Below, piece by piece: positions 49,695 to 63,239 of a DNA stretch of 64,000 nucleotides (position 1 is the stretch's first letter; every line of letters starts with the position of its first letter). The stretch lies in assembly GCA_026874595.1 (NCBI GenBank), contig CM049308.1:92631624-92695623 (forward strand), written 5' to 3'. The position numbers and the translations under genes were made by a program. The notes beneath the pieces were generated by a model. That model was given only the letters and a program-made list of their open reading frames with translations, had not been told where the DNA came from and did no database searches. Source of the stretch: Sipunculus nudus (taxonomy: Eukaryota > Annelida > Sipuncula > Golfingiida > Sipunculidae).

Positions 49695-51134
49695 GTGCAC
49701 CCAATTCCCGCAAGGCATTGCCTCTTCTTCCACCTCGCATTGTCCTTACTGATTCACAAACCTTATCGTAAATATTCACTTATCATTATACTTTAGTCTG
49801 TTTCACAAAAGCGTGCCCATTGAAATTTGGCAATATTTTCATAAACTGGCAGATTAATTTCAGATGGCATGATGCGATGAAGGAATGGGGTATTGGCCTA
49901 ATTTACTATAATTAAATTATAACCATACCTAGCAAAATATTAAAGCAGTGCACTTAAATCGATATCTGAGAAAACAGTCTTTATTTACAACACCTACACC
50001 CCATTCACAAAGGTTAAGGTCACCGGTCACATGATCCACAACTGCACTTGAAAGCTCCTGATTGGCTAATAACTGATCATTAATATTCTAAAAAATACAG
50101 CCGTCTGCAATCTATGGCAGACGCCATGTCACTTGGCCAAAAGATTCAGATGAACCAGAGTGTTGCAAATATAATAATATTATAAATAAATAATATATAA
50201 ATATTGGTTTTTGTTATGAGGTTTTACATCTCATATTAGGCCTTGGTCCCTCATCAGCTTTAAGGTCAGACTGTGTGATAATATTTGTGTTTCAGAGAAT
50301 AATTGCCAACTTTCAATGGGCACCCTACCGTGGAACAGACTTTAGCTACTTTTAGCACTTTATAAATAAAAGGAATTATGATTTATTATGGTTGTCGTCT
50401 ATCACTGTGATAAACGTTGATACTTTAATACACGCATTAGTATCTTGATGTTAAGATTAATATATTAATGTAATGAATGTATGTAAAGCACAAACGCCCA
50501 AACAAAAAAAAATCCGAATTAAGCTCTATTGAAGAATATAGATGAGAACAATCATATTCCTTTTTCTTTGAAACAAGAACATTAGTTTAAACATTTCAAT
50601 AGAGTAATCTCTTTGCTAATTGAATATATAATTAAAACGGATGTCATTTTAATGTATTTTGAAGTAAGGAGAAGGTACGAATAGGACAAAAACAATGACG
50701 AATAGGGGCGGATTTATGTCTCACCATTATTTGAACTAAAAAATCTGGAAAAATAATTAAATAAGCGTTTAATACTGAAACACAGAACCGGATCTTGCAT
50801 AAACTACCCCAGATAGCGCCATTACAGCATCACTTATCATTTTGTACTCTAAGAATGGGAGAGGGAAACCCCTCTACGCCCCCTCTTCTTAAATCAGGTA
50901 TCCACCTTGTGATAAATAATACTTGGAAAAGCATGCATATTTTAAACATAAGATTTGCCTCGTGAATATATGTGTGACACTGACACGATAAGTTAGACTA
51001 ACGGGTCTTAAGTTCAAATATTGATTACGTATGCATTAACATGGTATGTGCTTTGTAAATAAAATCAGGTGCTCCGTATCAATAATGCTTGTGCTGTGTG
51101 TATGAGATCCCCGGCAAGCAATAAGTATATCGGA

Positions 51135-51222
51135 CATGTATACAAGCTCCAGTCATCGTCTAGCTTATAAAAATATCTTCAATTTAAAGCGAACAATCAC
51201 CCTCCGTTTACGGGAGATTTTA
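51135..51222. other. 88-base segment present only in unit 2
   Basis: Unit 1 reads TCGGACAAGATTTTATG at about 31523, while unit 2 reads TCGGACATGTATAC... and rejoins at GAGATTTTATG. It may be a small insertion, or a deletion in unit 1. Nothing else recognised in it. Confidence 0.6.
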
Positions 51223-51663
51223 TGTGATATATGGCTTACTCTTGCTAAATATTAATGAACTACAGGTAACTGTTGTTAATAAAAGTTCTGATAACGCCTC
51301 GGTGATCACATGGGCTTATATATCTATTTATGAGATCCCCACCCCTAAAAACAAAGTTACACGTAGCACACATGTAACACATGGAGAGATATTAAATGAT
51401 TACATTTTTTATGAAGGGAGCGTGATATGTACAATGTGAACATCGTATGTATATATAATTATATATAATTAGATGAAACACCTCTCAGGCAAGGGGTAGG
51501 GGAGGGATATCACACTATAACTGGTTCAACAACATCATAAAATATACTTCATGAGTACTTCACTAATAGAAGGCAGCCTCACTGGTTTACGTCAAGCATA
51601 ACAAAATTTACTTTACTGGACTGGTTCCAGTATTAGGACAAAGTATACATATTTTGAACTAAT

Positions 51664-51695
<32 letters not shown>

Positions 51696-51916
51696 CACGC
51701 ACCAATCAGCCACACATGGCGCTAGAAGGTTATTCGTTCTATATCTGCCTTACACCCATGTTTGACCAGTACCCATTCACTCCTGGGCGAAAAGAGCACA
51801 CCCTTGTGGTAAAGGCTTTGGCTATGAGTCTTAGCACGGAAAGCGGTCAGATCGGGACGCGAACCCACAACCTTGCGGTCACGAGTCTAGCGTACTCACC
51901 AATACGCCACCACGCT
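51696..51916 (-). mobile_element. tRNA-derived SINE, copy in unit 2
   Basis: Duplicate of 32014-32232 with box B-like GGTTCGCGTCC at 51855-51865. It differs at several sites (AAGGCTTTGGCTATGAG versus AAGACTTCGCTAGGAG), more than nearby sequence. Confidence 0.6.
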
Positions 51917-52746
51917 CCACATCTTGCGTGTACTCTTGGTTAATTGTTAATATATAATTAAAAACGCATTGTATAACATTATGATAAGTAGTGCAGCATT
52001 CTCGAATTCGTCCTCTAACTGAGCGAATGTTAGACAGGAATGTGGGAAAAAAAGATAGGAGAAGGCAGGGTAAAACTTTATCGTGATAATGGTTTGTCAT
52101 TTAATTTTGCTACGTGGCCTTTTTCTTGTCTTTTTTTACACTGCTACATTCTTTTTAAAATCCGAAAGTTTTGTTTTTATTCATGCCTCAAAAAAGCTGA
52201 TTATCCTTTAAAATACATAACTAATATTATTGAGTAACACACAACAATAATGCCCTAGAACTGTCCATTTTATGATAGTGTTTATTAAAAAATTCACAAT
52301 ATCAGAATAAATCACCAGTTATACATGAACCCAAAATAGCAGTCTGTAAGTTGTATTTTTGTAACTCGATTAGAAGCTTTGTGTTTATATTATATATACG
52401 GCCCTATCAATATAGTCTGTTCAAGACACCACCAGATATTCATTAATTCCTGATAATTAATTTTCTGTAGCTGTTCATATCAAGTTTAATACAATTATTT
52501 GTCACCACCTCAGCTCAGTAGAAACCACTCTGTCATCCACTCACTGCTGTAAATACGAGAAGCAAAGATATTTTGAGTTACACACGTCACATTATATATC
52601 GGTAAAATTGGCCGTCCCGAAACAAAAATTTTTAAAGAAAGTGACGACTGTGCTCCATGCTGAGATATAACGATTCAGCTATATAACCTGGACCATAAGC
52701 AAACATAATACTATAAAGTAATGAATTAACTATAAATTATACCTTT

Positions 52747-52905
52747 ATTGTCTCCGCCAGGAGGGTTTGCATTCATCCCCGTTCGTGTGTGTGTGTTTAT
52801 TCACAACATATAACTCACGCAGAATCTCATGAAATTTCGAGGGCATTTCGGGAATGAGCCAGAGTTGAATTGGTTAGATTTTGGTGTGGTCCGGGTTTCA
52901 TCAAG
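52747..52905 (+). repeat. Dispersed repeat, TGTCTCCGCCAGGAGGGTTTG type, unit 2
   Basis: Copy of 33064-33215 with a small extra segment (ATCCCCGTTCG). Confidence 0.45.
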
Positions 52906-53215
52906 GAATATTTACAAATGTACAGTCACCTATGCACGAATTAACTAGGGAATATGGGCCGAATAAGTGAAAGCAAACACGGTTTTAAGAGCACCCCCCC
53001 CCCCCCTCCCCCACCCCCTGTGCACACACACACGGCGGAGACTTGCATTCTTTAGAATTTAGATTCTAGATATAATAATGGAATCACTATAAAACACAAA
53101 ATTCTTTCGACTAATGTTATGTTTTTCTTTGTAAATGGTAGCCCTGTATAGAAAGGATATGAATAATTTAATAAAAGTTTATCTTTTTATTTGAATTGAC
53201 ATACATGCACGCATA

Positions 53216-53221
53216 TTTATT
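53216..53221 (-). terminator. Candidate polyadenylation signal of gene 5'
   Basis: AATAAA on the minus strand, conserved with unit 1. Confidence 0.35.
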
Positions 53222-54350
53222 ACAAACGAAATAATAATCTCTGTAGAGACCATGAGGCTTAAAATGTTCTGGTTTGGTTTCCTTTTATTTAAGGTTACTG
53301 ATGTCGTCAGCTGGTGGTGCATAATGAGAAACCTCACAAACGTAGTCGTTCACAGCCTTGTAACCACAGGTCTGGTGAAACTGAATTGACGCCATGTTAT
53401 TCTGCTTGATATAACAATATGGCACCATCCCTTGTTTCAGCATCTTCCTGGCCAAGGTCACTGTCAGGTATTTTCCCAGTCCTCTTCTTCTGTGGGTAGG
53501 GTCAACGTGCAGCATACCCTGAGAACAATCGTCAGGTACAAGCTCAAAGCCGACCAGTTCACTCAGGGAATCTCTTATACACACGTTTAAGGAATTCTTC
53601 ACATGGTATCCAATCATGTTGAAATGAACTGTTGGCACGTCAGATGCCCGGAGATCATAGGCCTTCTGAGTGTCCTTGACCGATAGCTCTCCAACAGTAT
53701 ACCCGTCTGGTAGATCAACATCTCTGAAATAACCCGACTATAATTATAATCCTCATTAGCTTGAACGTCGAATCCTTTTCCCTAAAAAAATTTCTATTCA
53801 ACTTAAAATATGTACAAACGGAGTTCCTTGGATAAGGTTATTCTACCCTTTGTGAAAAATTCAATATTTGTATGCATGTCTGTGTAAATGACAACTTAAG
53901 TGTACTCTGTTTTTAAGTATACCAACGAAAACCCGCGAACCCTTTCCACGTACATAAATAGTATATCAAGGTGTTTCATATTTGAGGTTATAAAATGTCA
54001 ATATTTCCGTCAACATTGTTTTCATTTTTGGCGATACTGGGTTCTCCTTTTGATGTAAGACGAATAAAACAAAATAAAGTTTTTGTATGTTTTTGTATCC
54101 TTTTAATTTACATCTCTACTTTTCTGCTCAACTCGATGCGCCAGTGTTGTGAAACGGACATATTTCACAAATATGGGGTCAAGTTAAGTTGAAAGAATAT
54201 CTGGTCAAAATTGATATTAGAAATAAAACATGCTTGTAATTTTTGATACATGACCTTATTTTTATTTACCAAAAAGGCAACCAAATTATTGCCAAACTTC
54301 GTCTTTGCTAAAGCATTTTGCAAAGTTTCACAATTTTATTCCATGCCCTG

Positions 54351-54459
54351 TCTCCGCCAAGGAGGTTATGTTTTCCCCTGTGTGTGTTTTTCTTTGTTTT
54401 CTTGGGTTGTCTATTCGCTGTTTCACGCAAAATATACTGGACGGATTTCAACTGATCAT
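54351..54459 (+). repeat. Dispersed repeat, CCGCCAAGGAGGTTATGTTTTC type, unit 2
   Basis: Copy of 34638-34746. Confidence 0.55.
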
Positions 54460-57273
54460 TGTTTTTTTTCCGACAAGACTGATTTATTAATTTGTCACTT
54501 TTACAACAATAGAGTGATCTATAGTGATTGATCTTAAATATATTACATTGTTATTTTTGGCTCAAGAGTAGACAAATATAAAACCTCACATGTTGTTTAG
54601 CATGTCCTCGGTGACCGTGTATATTAAGCACTTGACTACCGTCGTGAGGGTCCCATTCTGAGCACCTGCAGCGGCCTCTACAGCAGGCTTCAGCTTCACA
54701 TCTATATCTGCCGGGAATTTGGCAACAGTTTAGATATTTTCAGAAACGGACCTTTGGGCACAATGTTAGTCATAGGGGATAGATTTCAACCTGATATTTA
54801 TTATGACCTTGATCTAATTAAAAAGGTACACTCAAGAAATTTTATCGAAAGAGTATACATTGCCCGGTTTATTGCCGGTTCGATGTTACTAGCGAAATCT
54901 GATAAGAACCTCGCACCTAGGTGTAAAACCCGACTCGCGTGGCTGCTAGCGCCAGGGTATACTGCCGAGGTTCAAAACCGAGAGGCTTGAGTAGTGCCCC
55001 CGTGGGATTGTGTCAGGAACTACAGGTACTGCTCCTCTAATCTCGTTGATCACCACGAGACTACCGCGAGACCGCGTCGGAATCATTGACCACACCAAAA
55101 CATTGCAATCATACCGTAGCAAGCGTTTAGGATAATATCGTTGATTATATTGCTAATTTCATTGGACATCTGACCGTAGACGAGATAGATGCTGCGATGG
55201 ACCTTCAGAATCTAATAATAAGTGTTGAAGTGATGAAGAAATTCTTCTGTCTGTTCCATTGCTATTAAAATTTATTATAAAATATTTAATGGAGTATGTT
55301 ATCTATTTAAACTTTATTTTTTAAATTAACACCACCATGAAATAAAAAAATATCAAATGAAAAGATCAAATCAAAGATAGATAGCAAATCAATACTGTTT
55401 AAATATAGGCCTAAGGCAAAATAGATGTCCTAGCTGCGTGTTATTCATGGATTACTATCAGGTGGTAACATCAAACGTTAGCACACAGTATATGTTATTT
55501 TTACATAATTTGTATAAAAGTTGACAAAATGCCAGCGTTTATTTTTCAATAACAATATGAATCTGACGTCTAAACGGCGAACAATATTAAATGAAGTAAT
55601 GGACCGGAGGCCTGTGAGTTAAAGCGCCATTTCTCATCTGTCCTACAATATTCCTGTTTCTTTTAAATAGCAATCGCACCCAAATGACATTGCCTTTTAT
55701 AAAAAAATTAGTAATTTTATAGAATATTTTCAGATAACTGTAATATTGACCATTTAACTGAAATCATCATAAAATTACTTTAACCGGTGATCTTGTGAAT
55801 GCTTGCATCTCAATTCCCGTTGACTTGTCGGAAATGCTTCTCGCAAAGTATGACAACAGGTATGTGAACATTTGAGCAAGCTGTTATACGCATAAATGTG
55901 TTTTTTAATAATTGAGTGTGCAGAATATGAAAATTGACTTCCGTTGGTTGTAATCATTCTTAAAATCACAGCCAGTATATTAGTTCGAGATTTTGCTCTT
56001 ACGATCGCAGACCACATCGGATAGGACAATTAACACGGCGAGGCTTTATTTGATAAGCCGGAAAGTAAAGTACAATATCCGTTCACGGCTGTGACAATAG
56101 GATATTGCAAAAAAGTTCGGGGAACAGTTTGGCCAACGACCTATATATATATATACCAGGACTTTTTAGGCACTTTTTCACCCCACAAATATGAGGATTT
56201 TTTGTTCCACAACTAATGATCTCTTAAAAGTCTTAGCATAATGTAGCCAAACGTTAGAGGGGTTCAATATCTAATATTTATATTTCTTCAAACATGTTGT
56301 AATATGTTGATGTCACTGGCGAAAAAGCCACTCTACGTTCATAACTTGCAAAATATTATGTTTCAAAGGTAACTGATTTGTTGACTTTTTTTTAAACTGT
56401 GCATCTAGCTTCTGTGGTCTAGGCAGCGCACACGACTCGGGCAGCTGATCACAGATCATGATTTCAAGTACTGATATAAGCAGTGGAGCAATGGGATTTC
56501 ACGGTCGACCCCAGCTCTGCAGGCTAGCAGGAAGGCTGTGCCTTACTCACAGAAAAATGTTATTTAGGGGTTCCCTCAGTGTTATGGCCCAGTATAATAA
56601 CGAAATCATTCCCTCTCTCATTAAAGAAATATTTGGATGCTGTCTTAACGGAGTAAATCATACAGCTGTTCATTAATATGCTCAACTTATGATTAAGAAA
56701 GTAATATTATGTGAATAACCTTCTTATCTAATTGCTACTAAATAAAAAAGAAATATGCAAAATGAAAATTAATCACGAATAAATGGGAAAAGAAACGGAT
56801 AAAATGAGAGGTGTTACACCTCAACGGGGGGTGGGGTGGGGTGGGGGTGGGGGGGGGGAGTAAAATAAATCAAATGATGTACAGTGCAGTTACTACTTAA
56901 AATCTCGATAAAGGTTTAGTTCAGGCAACACTTTTTAACATCTCCCACATTTGTTTTAATTGGAATGTGAAAATCTGAAGATGTGGTCTCACCTCGAAAC
57001 GTCATCGTTTCACTCCAGTCGAGCACACCTTTGGTCCCAAGGAAGTCACGTAAAGACGTCACACATTTGCTGTACATGTGTATATTATTTATAAATGCGG
57101 GAGCATATTCCTACAAGAAAATTCAGATACAGACACTTATATTATCTTGCACAAGGCCATGACATATTATAAAATGTCTTGCTCTGACCAAAGATGACAT
57201 CAGAAGGACAAGAAGAAAAAGAAAATCAATATTTAACACACACAAACACACGTGTCTACTACCATTACAATAC

Positions 57274-57280
<7 letters not shown>

Positions 57281-57315
<35 letters not shown>
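57281..57315. repeat. (CT)n microsatellite, unit 2
   Basis: Pure CT run; the unit 1 copy is interrupted. Confidence 0.9.
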
Positions 57316-57317
<2 letters not shown>

Positions 57318-58259
57318 GCCCTATAGAATATCTGGAGGGGAGATCCTACAAAGATAACCAAATTTTGGCCATTTCACCTTGTAATTGTGGAATATTGATA
57401 TATTTGAACGTTTTACCAGGCACAAAGTAACAGTATATAAAAAGAGACAGAGAGAGCATACTATACGTGGTACTGGTTGTTACCTCTGGCAGATCTTTGA
57501 CTGGCTTCCAACTGACCTCCATTCCGGCCACCGGTCTACAATGATCTCCACCACGGGATGTTCACTCAGAACAGTTCTACAGTAACCTGTCACCTGAAAA
57601 TCATGTACCGTGAAGGTTTGTATAAAGTATTTATCTTAATCAAGATGCTTGCCTCTGTCTCGTAAGCTAAAATCATGAGTCACAGAAACTGTTAATTGCT
57701 AATTGCTTTCAAAGAAATAAATATCGTCAGTACCTTCAGAGCATGCTCTTCGTCTTTCAGCTGGGACCGGAGTTCTCCAATCTGTCTGAGACTAAGCTTG
57801 ATAAAGCTACGCCCACTCATCCTGCAGCAGCGTTAATTTTTATAAATATCTGGAATCAATATAATACAATATATAATGTATCAGTAAATCTTTTGCAACT
57901 ACACTGCATTGGAGATGCCCAAATATCCTAACACATACGGACATGTTTACTAGATAATGCCAACTCATCCTGCAGCAGCGTTAATTTCATGAATATCTGG
58001 AATCAATGTATTACAATATATAATGTATAACTTAATCTTTTGCAACTACACTGCAAAGAAATTACAGTATTCGAACAAAAATAATTAGTGTTAACTAGAA
58101 TATAAACAGTCGACAAGCGACTACAGGTAACCGCCGAATCACAGAGGAATGGATAAGGTGAGGCATGGAAACTCTCTTAACGTGACAGCCCTAAAAATTT
58201 GTGGCATTGGAGATGCCCAAATATCCTAACACGTGCGGACATGTGTACTAGATGTAGCC

Positions 58260-59470
58260 TTGATCTATTGACATGCAAAATTTCAGGCCCGTATGTCAAA
58301 CCACTCCTGAGATAAATGCATTAATGTACTTAACGAATACTTGACTGTAGATAGCGCCACCTGTCTTGTGTATGAGCAAGCTAAGTGAATGGACATTCAA
58401 ATTTTCGGGTTGATCCATTGAACGACTCCTGTTATATGTGCAATTTTCACCAAAAAGAGACGTGCAGAGGGCGCCAGATGAAACTGATTAAAGGTGGCTT
58501 GTACATAAGATAAACCATTTCAAGATTTTAGACATGCAAAATTTCAGGCGGATACATCAAAACACTCCTGTGATAATGCCTGACTGTATACGAATACGTG
58601 ATTGAAGGTGGTGTCACCTGTCTTGTGCACGAGAAATCTATCCAAGATGGATCTAAATGCCCAATTTCATACCACTACGCCAAACCATTTCTTAGACATA
58701 TGTCCTGAGATATCTTCACCCAATAACAGATGTACAGGTGGAAATCACGCAAAAATCGTTCTATTGGTGGCATTACCAGTCTTATGTACAAGATAAAGTA
58801 ATCCAAGATCTATTGACATGCAAAATTTAACAGTGTGAATGTATTATTCAAATTACGTGATTGTAGGTGGCGCCACTAGTTTCCTGTACGAGAAATATGC
58901 CGAAATCGATGGACGTGCAAAATTTCATGCTGTTACGCCAAACCACTCCGGGGAAATGAGGCACGGACATATACAACATAAAATGATTCTAGGTGGCGCC
59001 ACTTGTCCTGTTTCTGAAAAAGCCATCGAATGTATGGACATGTTATGTATCTATAGCTATGTGCTTGACGCGTGCAACCAAAACACAATTTTAGGTGGCG
59101 CCACCAGTATTATATAGAACAAATCCATACCTAGATGTATGGACATGCACAGTTTAAGGCTGATATGTCATAGTGACATACACGGTGCAAATTTATTGTA
59201 GGTGGCGCCATCAGTCTTGTGTACGAGAAGCTCCTCGAAAATGAATGGACAATCAAAATTTCAGACCGATACATCAAAATACTCTTGAGTTTGTGCACAG
59301 ATGCATGCTATCCACAACACTTATAGGTGGACATGCAAAATTGCAGGCTAATATGTCAGATCATTCCTGAAAATACGTAGGTATGGGACCTACACATATA
59401 AAGATTGCATGTGTTGTCCCGGTTTTGTGTACGATAAGATGCCGAAACATGCAAACATTCAGGTAAATAC
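58260..59470. repeat. GGTGGCGCCACC satellite-like repeat, unit 2
   Basis: Copy of 38730-39960 with GGTGGCGCCAC near 58866, 58992, 59095 and 59201. Confidence 0.75.
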
Positions 59471-61737
59471 ATCACTACACTGAACTACAAAAATGCAATA
59501 GTTACAGCAGTTCAACAGCAGCGGCTAAATGACGGCACATGTTCTTTTAATCCTGAATTTAAGCCATGGCAATTTATGGCTGAACTCTTGGCCTGTTGCC
59601 AAATCTTAAATAGTTTGCAGTCTACCAAAGCTATTTTCAGATACAGACTGAAACTTGTCCTGTTGCCAAATCTGAAAAAGTTGTCAGGCTGCCAAAGCTA
59701 TTTACAGATACAGTCAACATAAATAATTACAGGTGTCCATTGAAAGCAATGCAAATATATTTTTATTCATGGATTGCTCTTACACATAAGTTGGATATGG
59801 AAACCAATTATTTAAACTGTCTGTACAACTCTGCTTATATTTCCACAGAGCTCACAATATGTTACTACAAACATCTACTAGTTTTGTTTAAAAAAGTATC
59901 TCACATTCCTTAAATTGTTAAAGGTCCAATAATTCAGCCAAAAACAATTAGAGTAAACTTGAACAAAGTCAGCCTTAGGATAATTTTTTGTGCAATCTAA
60001 TATATTCTGAAACAGTAGTTTTGCAGAAGAAGACTATTGCAACCCTCAGTTTGATTTTGGCTTTCTTTGCCACAGGACCTGCATAAGCTTTCAATAACTC
60101 TTCCAATGCCTGGTTTATACTTATAATATTGAGAGAACCCTATCTAGGATTATTCTTGTGAGCATGTTAAACCATTAAGGTTGACAGTTTCATCCCAAGA
60201 GTTGTGACCAAAAGAGCCTAAAATTACTAGTTTTCCCCAGTAAAATTAAAGGTCAGTGCAGGGGGCGACACAAAACCTCAATTTCATATAAATCATGTGA
60301 CAGACATTTGCATAAAACTTGCTAGCTCCTGCCGTTTCTGGGATTTTTATGTTAGTATGCTAAATTGGCCAAATGACAAAGTTCAAGTTCATGTGACTCA
60401 GCCGAAATCGAACCATTTGAACAACTTTGAGACAGCCCGTCTCCGGGATAAATTCTGACTGATCTTTGCGTAACATTAGTGATACTAGATTGGATAAATT
60501 AACGAGCGGATGAGCACCATAACATAAACTCACAGGTTCGCTACAAAGTAATGTCATTAGCCTTTGAATACAGAGAAACATTATAAAGATCTAGGCTTAC
60601 ATTTTCAGCAAAGAAAATAAATATACCAAATGACGATGAATAAAACGCAGTTATGGGTAATGAATCAGTTACTATATGATCGACTATATTGTATAACTAT
60701 CCAACACAGAGGGTGTACTTACATATATTATATTTTCCTAAGGCGAATAATGATCAGCCTCAGTCCACCTGGAGTTCAGGGTTCACGTATTTATTGAGCT
60801 GTAAGTACCTTCAAGTCGTCAATCAATGTCTCATATACAGGGCTAGGTAAAGATACTCGCCCCCCCCCCCCCCCATGAGCACTCTTTCGCTCTAAAGCGC
60901 TCCCACATTCAGTAGGTGTGTCGGCATTCCTTAAGTGCCTCCACGATAAAGAAAATTTAATCTAAACATCCTTTCACACTCCTCGGGCATGTTTGCAGGG
61001 GGGTTGAAAAATTATGGGTTACGCCTAAAAAAGGCAAACTTAGCTCTGGTCCCTAATCATCCAAATTGTCATACTTCCGAACATCCTTCCTCACTCTTAT
61101 CTCAATCTCGCAGAGGGCATATTCGCAGGAGGGAGAAAGTTTCTCTTTTTAAAATACCGTAAACAAAAAGGTGGGAAACTTTCCATTCATCCTCATTCAT
61201 TCGCACATTCACCCTTCCTTTTTTCCTTTGCTCTTACAAACCAAAACAATAATGCAAGATCTGTTGTTATGGCCGCCTTGGGCAACAAAAAATGACACTT
61301 TAATAGAAACAGTGAGTGCAACATTAGTGTACATTTAACTGATATTCATTTTAACCACCCTTCTTCGAAGTGGGGTCCGATCAGGAAAACACCAGCAGGA
61401 ATTTAAATATTACTCCTTGACGTAGGTACATGTAAAATAAATAATGTCCACTCTTTACTTTTACAATAGGTTAAGACAAGCTAAGCGTTTAGCGATGTTC
61501 ATATAGTATGAGTTGCGGAGTTTGACTACTTTGTCGATCCAATCTCGTTTTGTTCAGCGCCCCAGTTTCCTGCGGAAATGTTTCAATGCTTGTCTCTCTA
61601 GCTTGGAGTTCCTTGGAGACAGTTTAGGGGAGCTGGTGCTTAATTTTGGCTGTAACATTGTATGAATGAATGAAGAACGTGAGGCTACATCCGAAGAAAA
61701 TCTGTAATAAACTAAAATATCAATGTAAATAAAAAAA
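59471..61737. other. Intergenic, unit 2
   Basis: Matches 39961-42233 of unit 1. A C-run lies at 60859-60874. No gene seen. Confidence 0.5.
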
Positions 61738-63239
61738 CAAGACGACCATAGGTAACGCGCTTGCCGGAAACACTCTGACCCAGATTGGAAGACAGATAAT
61801 GAGAGCACGTAATAAAGAAGACAGAGAGGGAAAAATGAGCCATTGTTTGTAAAGTTTGGACCAATATTGACACAGTTACGATGGAAATAATAATCTGATG
61901 TGTTTTCATGACTTTGACCTATTTAAAAATAGATATACAGCTTCACGAAATCGTTCTAATATACGATAGGTGAAAGTTGCAAGGGATACCTGGTAAACTG
62001 TGGCCTATAGAATGCTATTATAACAGAGGCAAGAACCAGCAAGAAGGCAACATTTAGGACAACTTGCAAACAGACATATTGACAAAGTGACACAAAGTTT
62101 AGACCAGTTGACTAGACTTAGTTATGTAGAAGACGAAGGTGAAAAAAATGAGCCGAAGTTTGTGAAGATAGGACCAGAATGGACAAAGTTATGAGAAAAA
62201 TAACATGGTTGAAGTGTTTTGAAGTGACCGACATACTGACAAAGCGGCACAAAGTAGAGACAAAAAGACTTAACTATGTTATGAAGAGGACAGAGGAAGA
62301 AAATAAGCTACAGTTTATGAAATTTAGGTTAAAAGTCTCAGAGATATGGGCAAAAAATGATATGTTCTAGTGTTTCATGTGCAGTGCCCCCTAGCGGCTA
62401 TTTTCCGAAACTGAAAAATCACTTTCGAGATTTTAGTGTAGGACTTAAGATGTATCAGTTTCAAAAGGATTCCTGCAAAACTCTGGCCTGTAGAATGCTA
62501 TATGTTAGACACGAACAAGCAAGAAGGCGAAATTGATGACACCTGACAGATAGACAGACATACTGTCAAAGTGACACAAAGCTGAGGCCAGATGACTTGA
62601 CCTAGTTATGGAGAAGACTCAGGGGAAGAAATTAAGCTATAGTTTATGTAATTCAGTTGTATAGTTTCGGAGATATTGTCAACAAAATTATACGTTGATG
62701 AAGATTAAGTGCAGCGCCCCCTAGCGGCCATATCCCAAAAATGAAAAATCGATTTTAAGATATTAGTGTAAGACATAAGATTCACCAAGTTCAAAAGGAT
62801 TCTTGCAAAACTATGGCCTGTAGAATGCTATATGTAAGACAGAAGCACCAGCAAGTAGGTGAAATTGAGGTCAACTGACAGACAGACAGACATACTGACA
62901 AAGTGACACAAAGTTGAGCAAAGACGACAAGACCATGTCATGAAGAAGACACAGAGGAAGAAAATTAAACCTAAGTTTGTGAAGATAGGACCAATAGTTA
63001 CAAAGTTATGATGAAAATAAAATTTCGACGTTTTTCGATGACCTTGACCTTGACCTTTAACTTATGCCTACCGAAAACAATAGGCTACCAGGACTTTTGA
63101 CTTTCAATCAACCCTGAAAGTTTCAGATCGATTGCTAAAAAATTGTGGCCAGGAGAGTACTGACAAACAAACATCGTGACAAACAGACATACGCAACTGA
63201 CCAACATGCTTGCCGAAATCGAAGATTTCCGGCAAGCAA
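61738..63239. mobile_element. 1.5-kb insertion present only in unit 2
   Basis: Unit 1 reads AATAAAAAAATAATTGAATG without a break, whereas unit 2 has about 1.5 kb between AATAAAAAAA and AATTGAATG. GCTTGCCGGAAA (61759-61770) is inverted perfectly as TTTCCGGCAAGC (63226-63237). The right end is itself a hairpin (TTGCCGAAATC ... GATTTCCGGCAA). Inside are about 330-bp tandem units with GYGCCCCCTAGCGGC at 62384 and 62714, GACATACTGACAAAGTGACA phrases, and TGACCTTGACCTTGACCT near 63039. No transposase ORF is visible, so it is a non-autonomous element. Confidence 0.75.

Larger units (their letters stand above)
53285..57820 (-). pseudogene. Gene 5': copy of gene 5 with exon 2 frameshift
   Basis: Exons: 57734-57820, 57484-57593, 56993-57110, 54590-54707 and 53285-53723. 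Splice sites are kept. Exon 2 is 110 nt instead of 114: GGCTTCACAACAACTGACC of gene 5 reads GGCTTCCAACTGACC, so bases for V-V-V-K are lost and the frame shifts after R-S-V. Exon 5 is open and differs from gene 5 by a few residues (N-L-A-R to T-L-A-R, D-D-F to N-D-Y). With one lesion it must have been lost recently, or, if the duplication is an assembly artefact, it is a null allele of gene 5. Confidence 0.85.
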
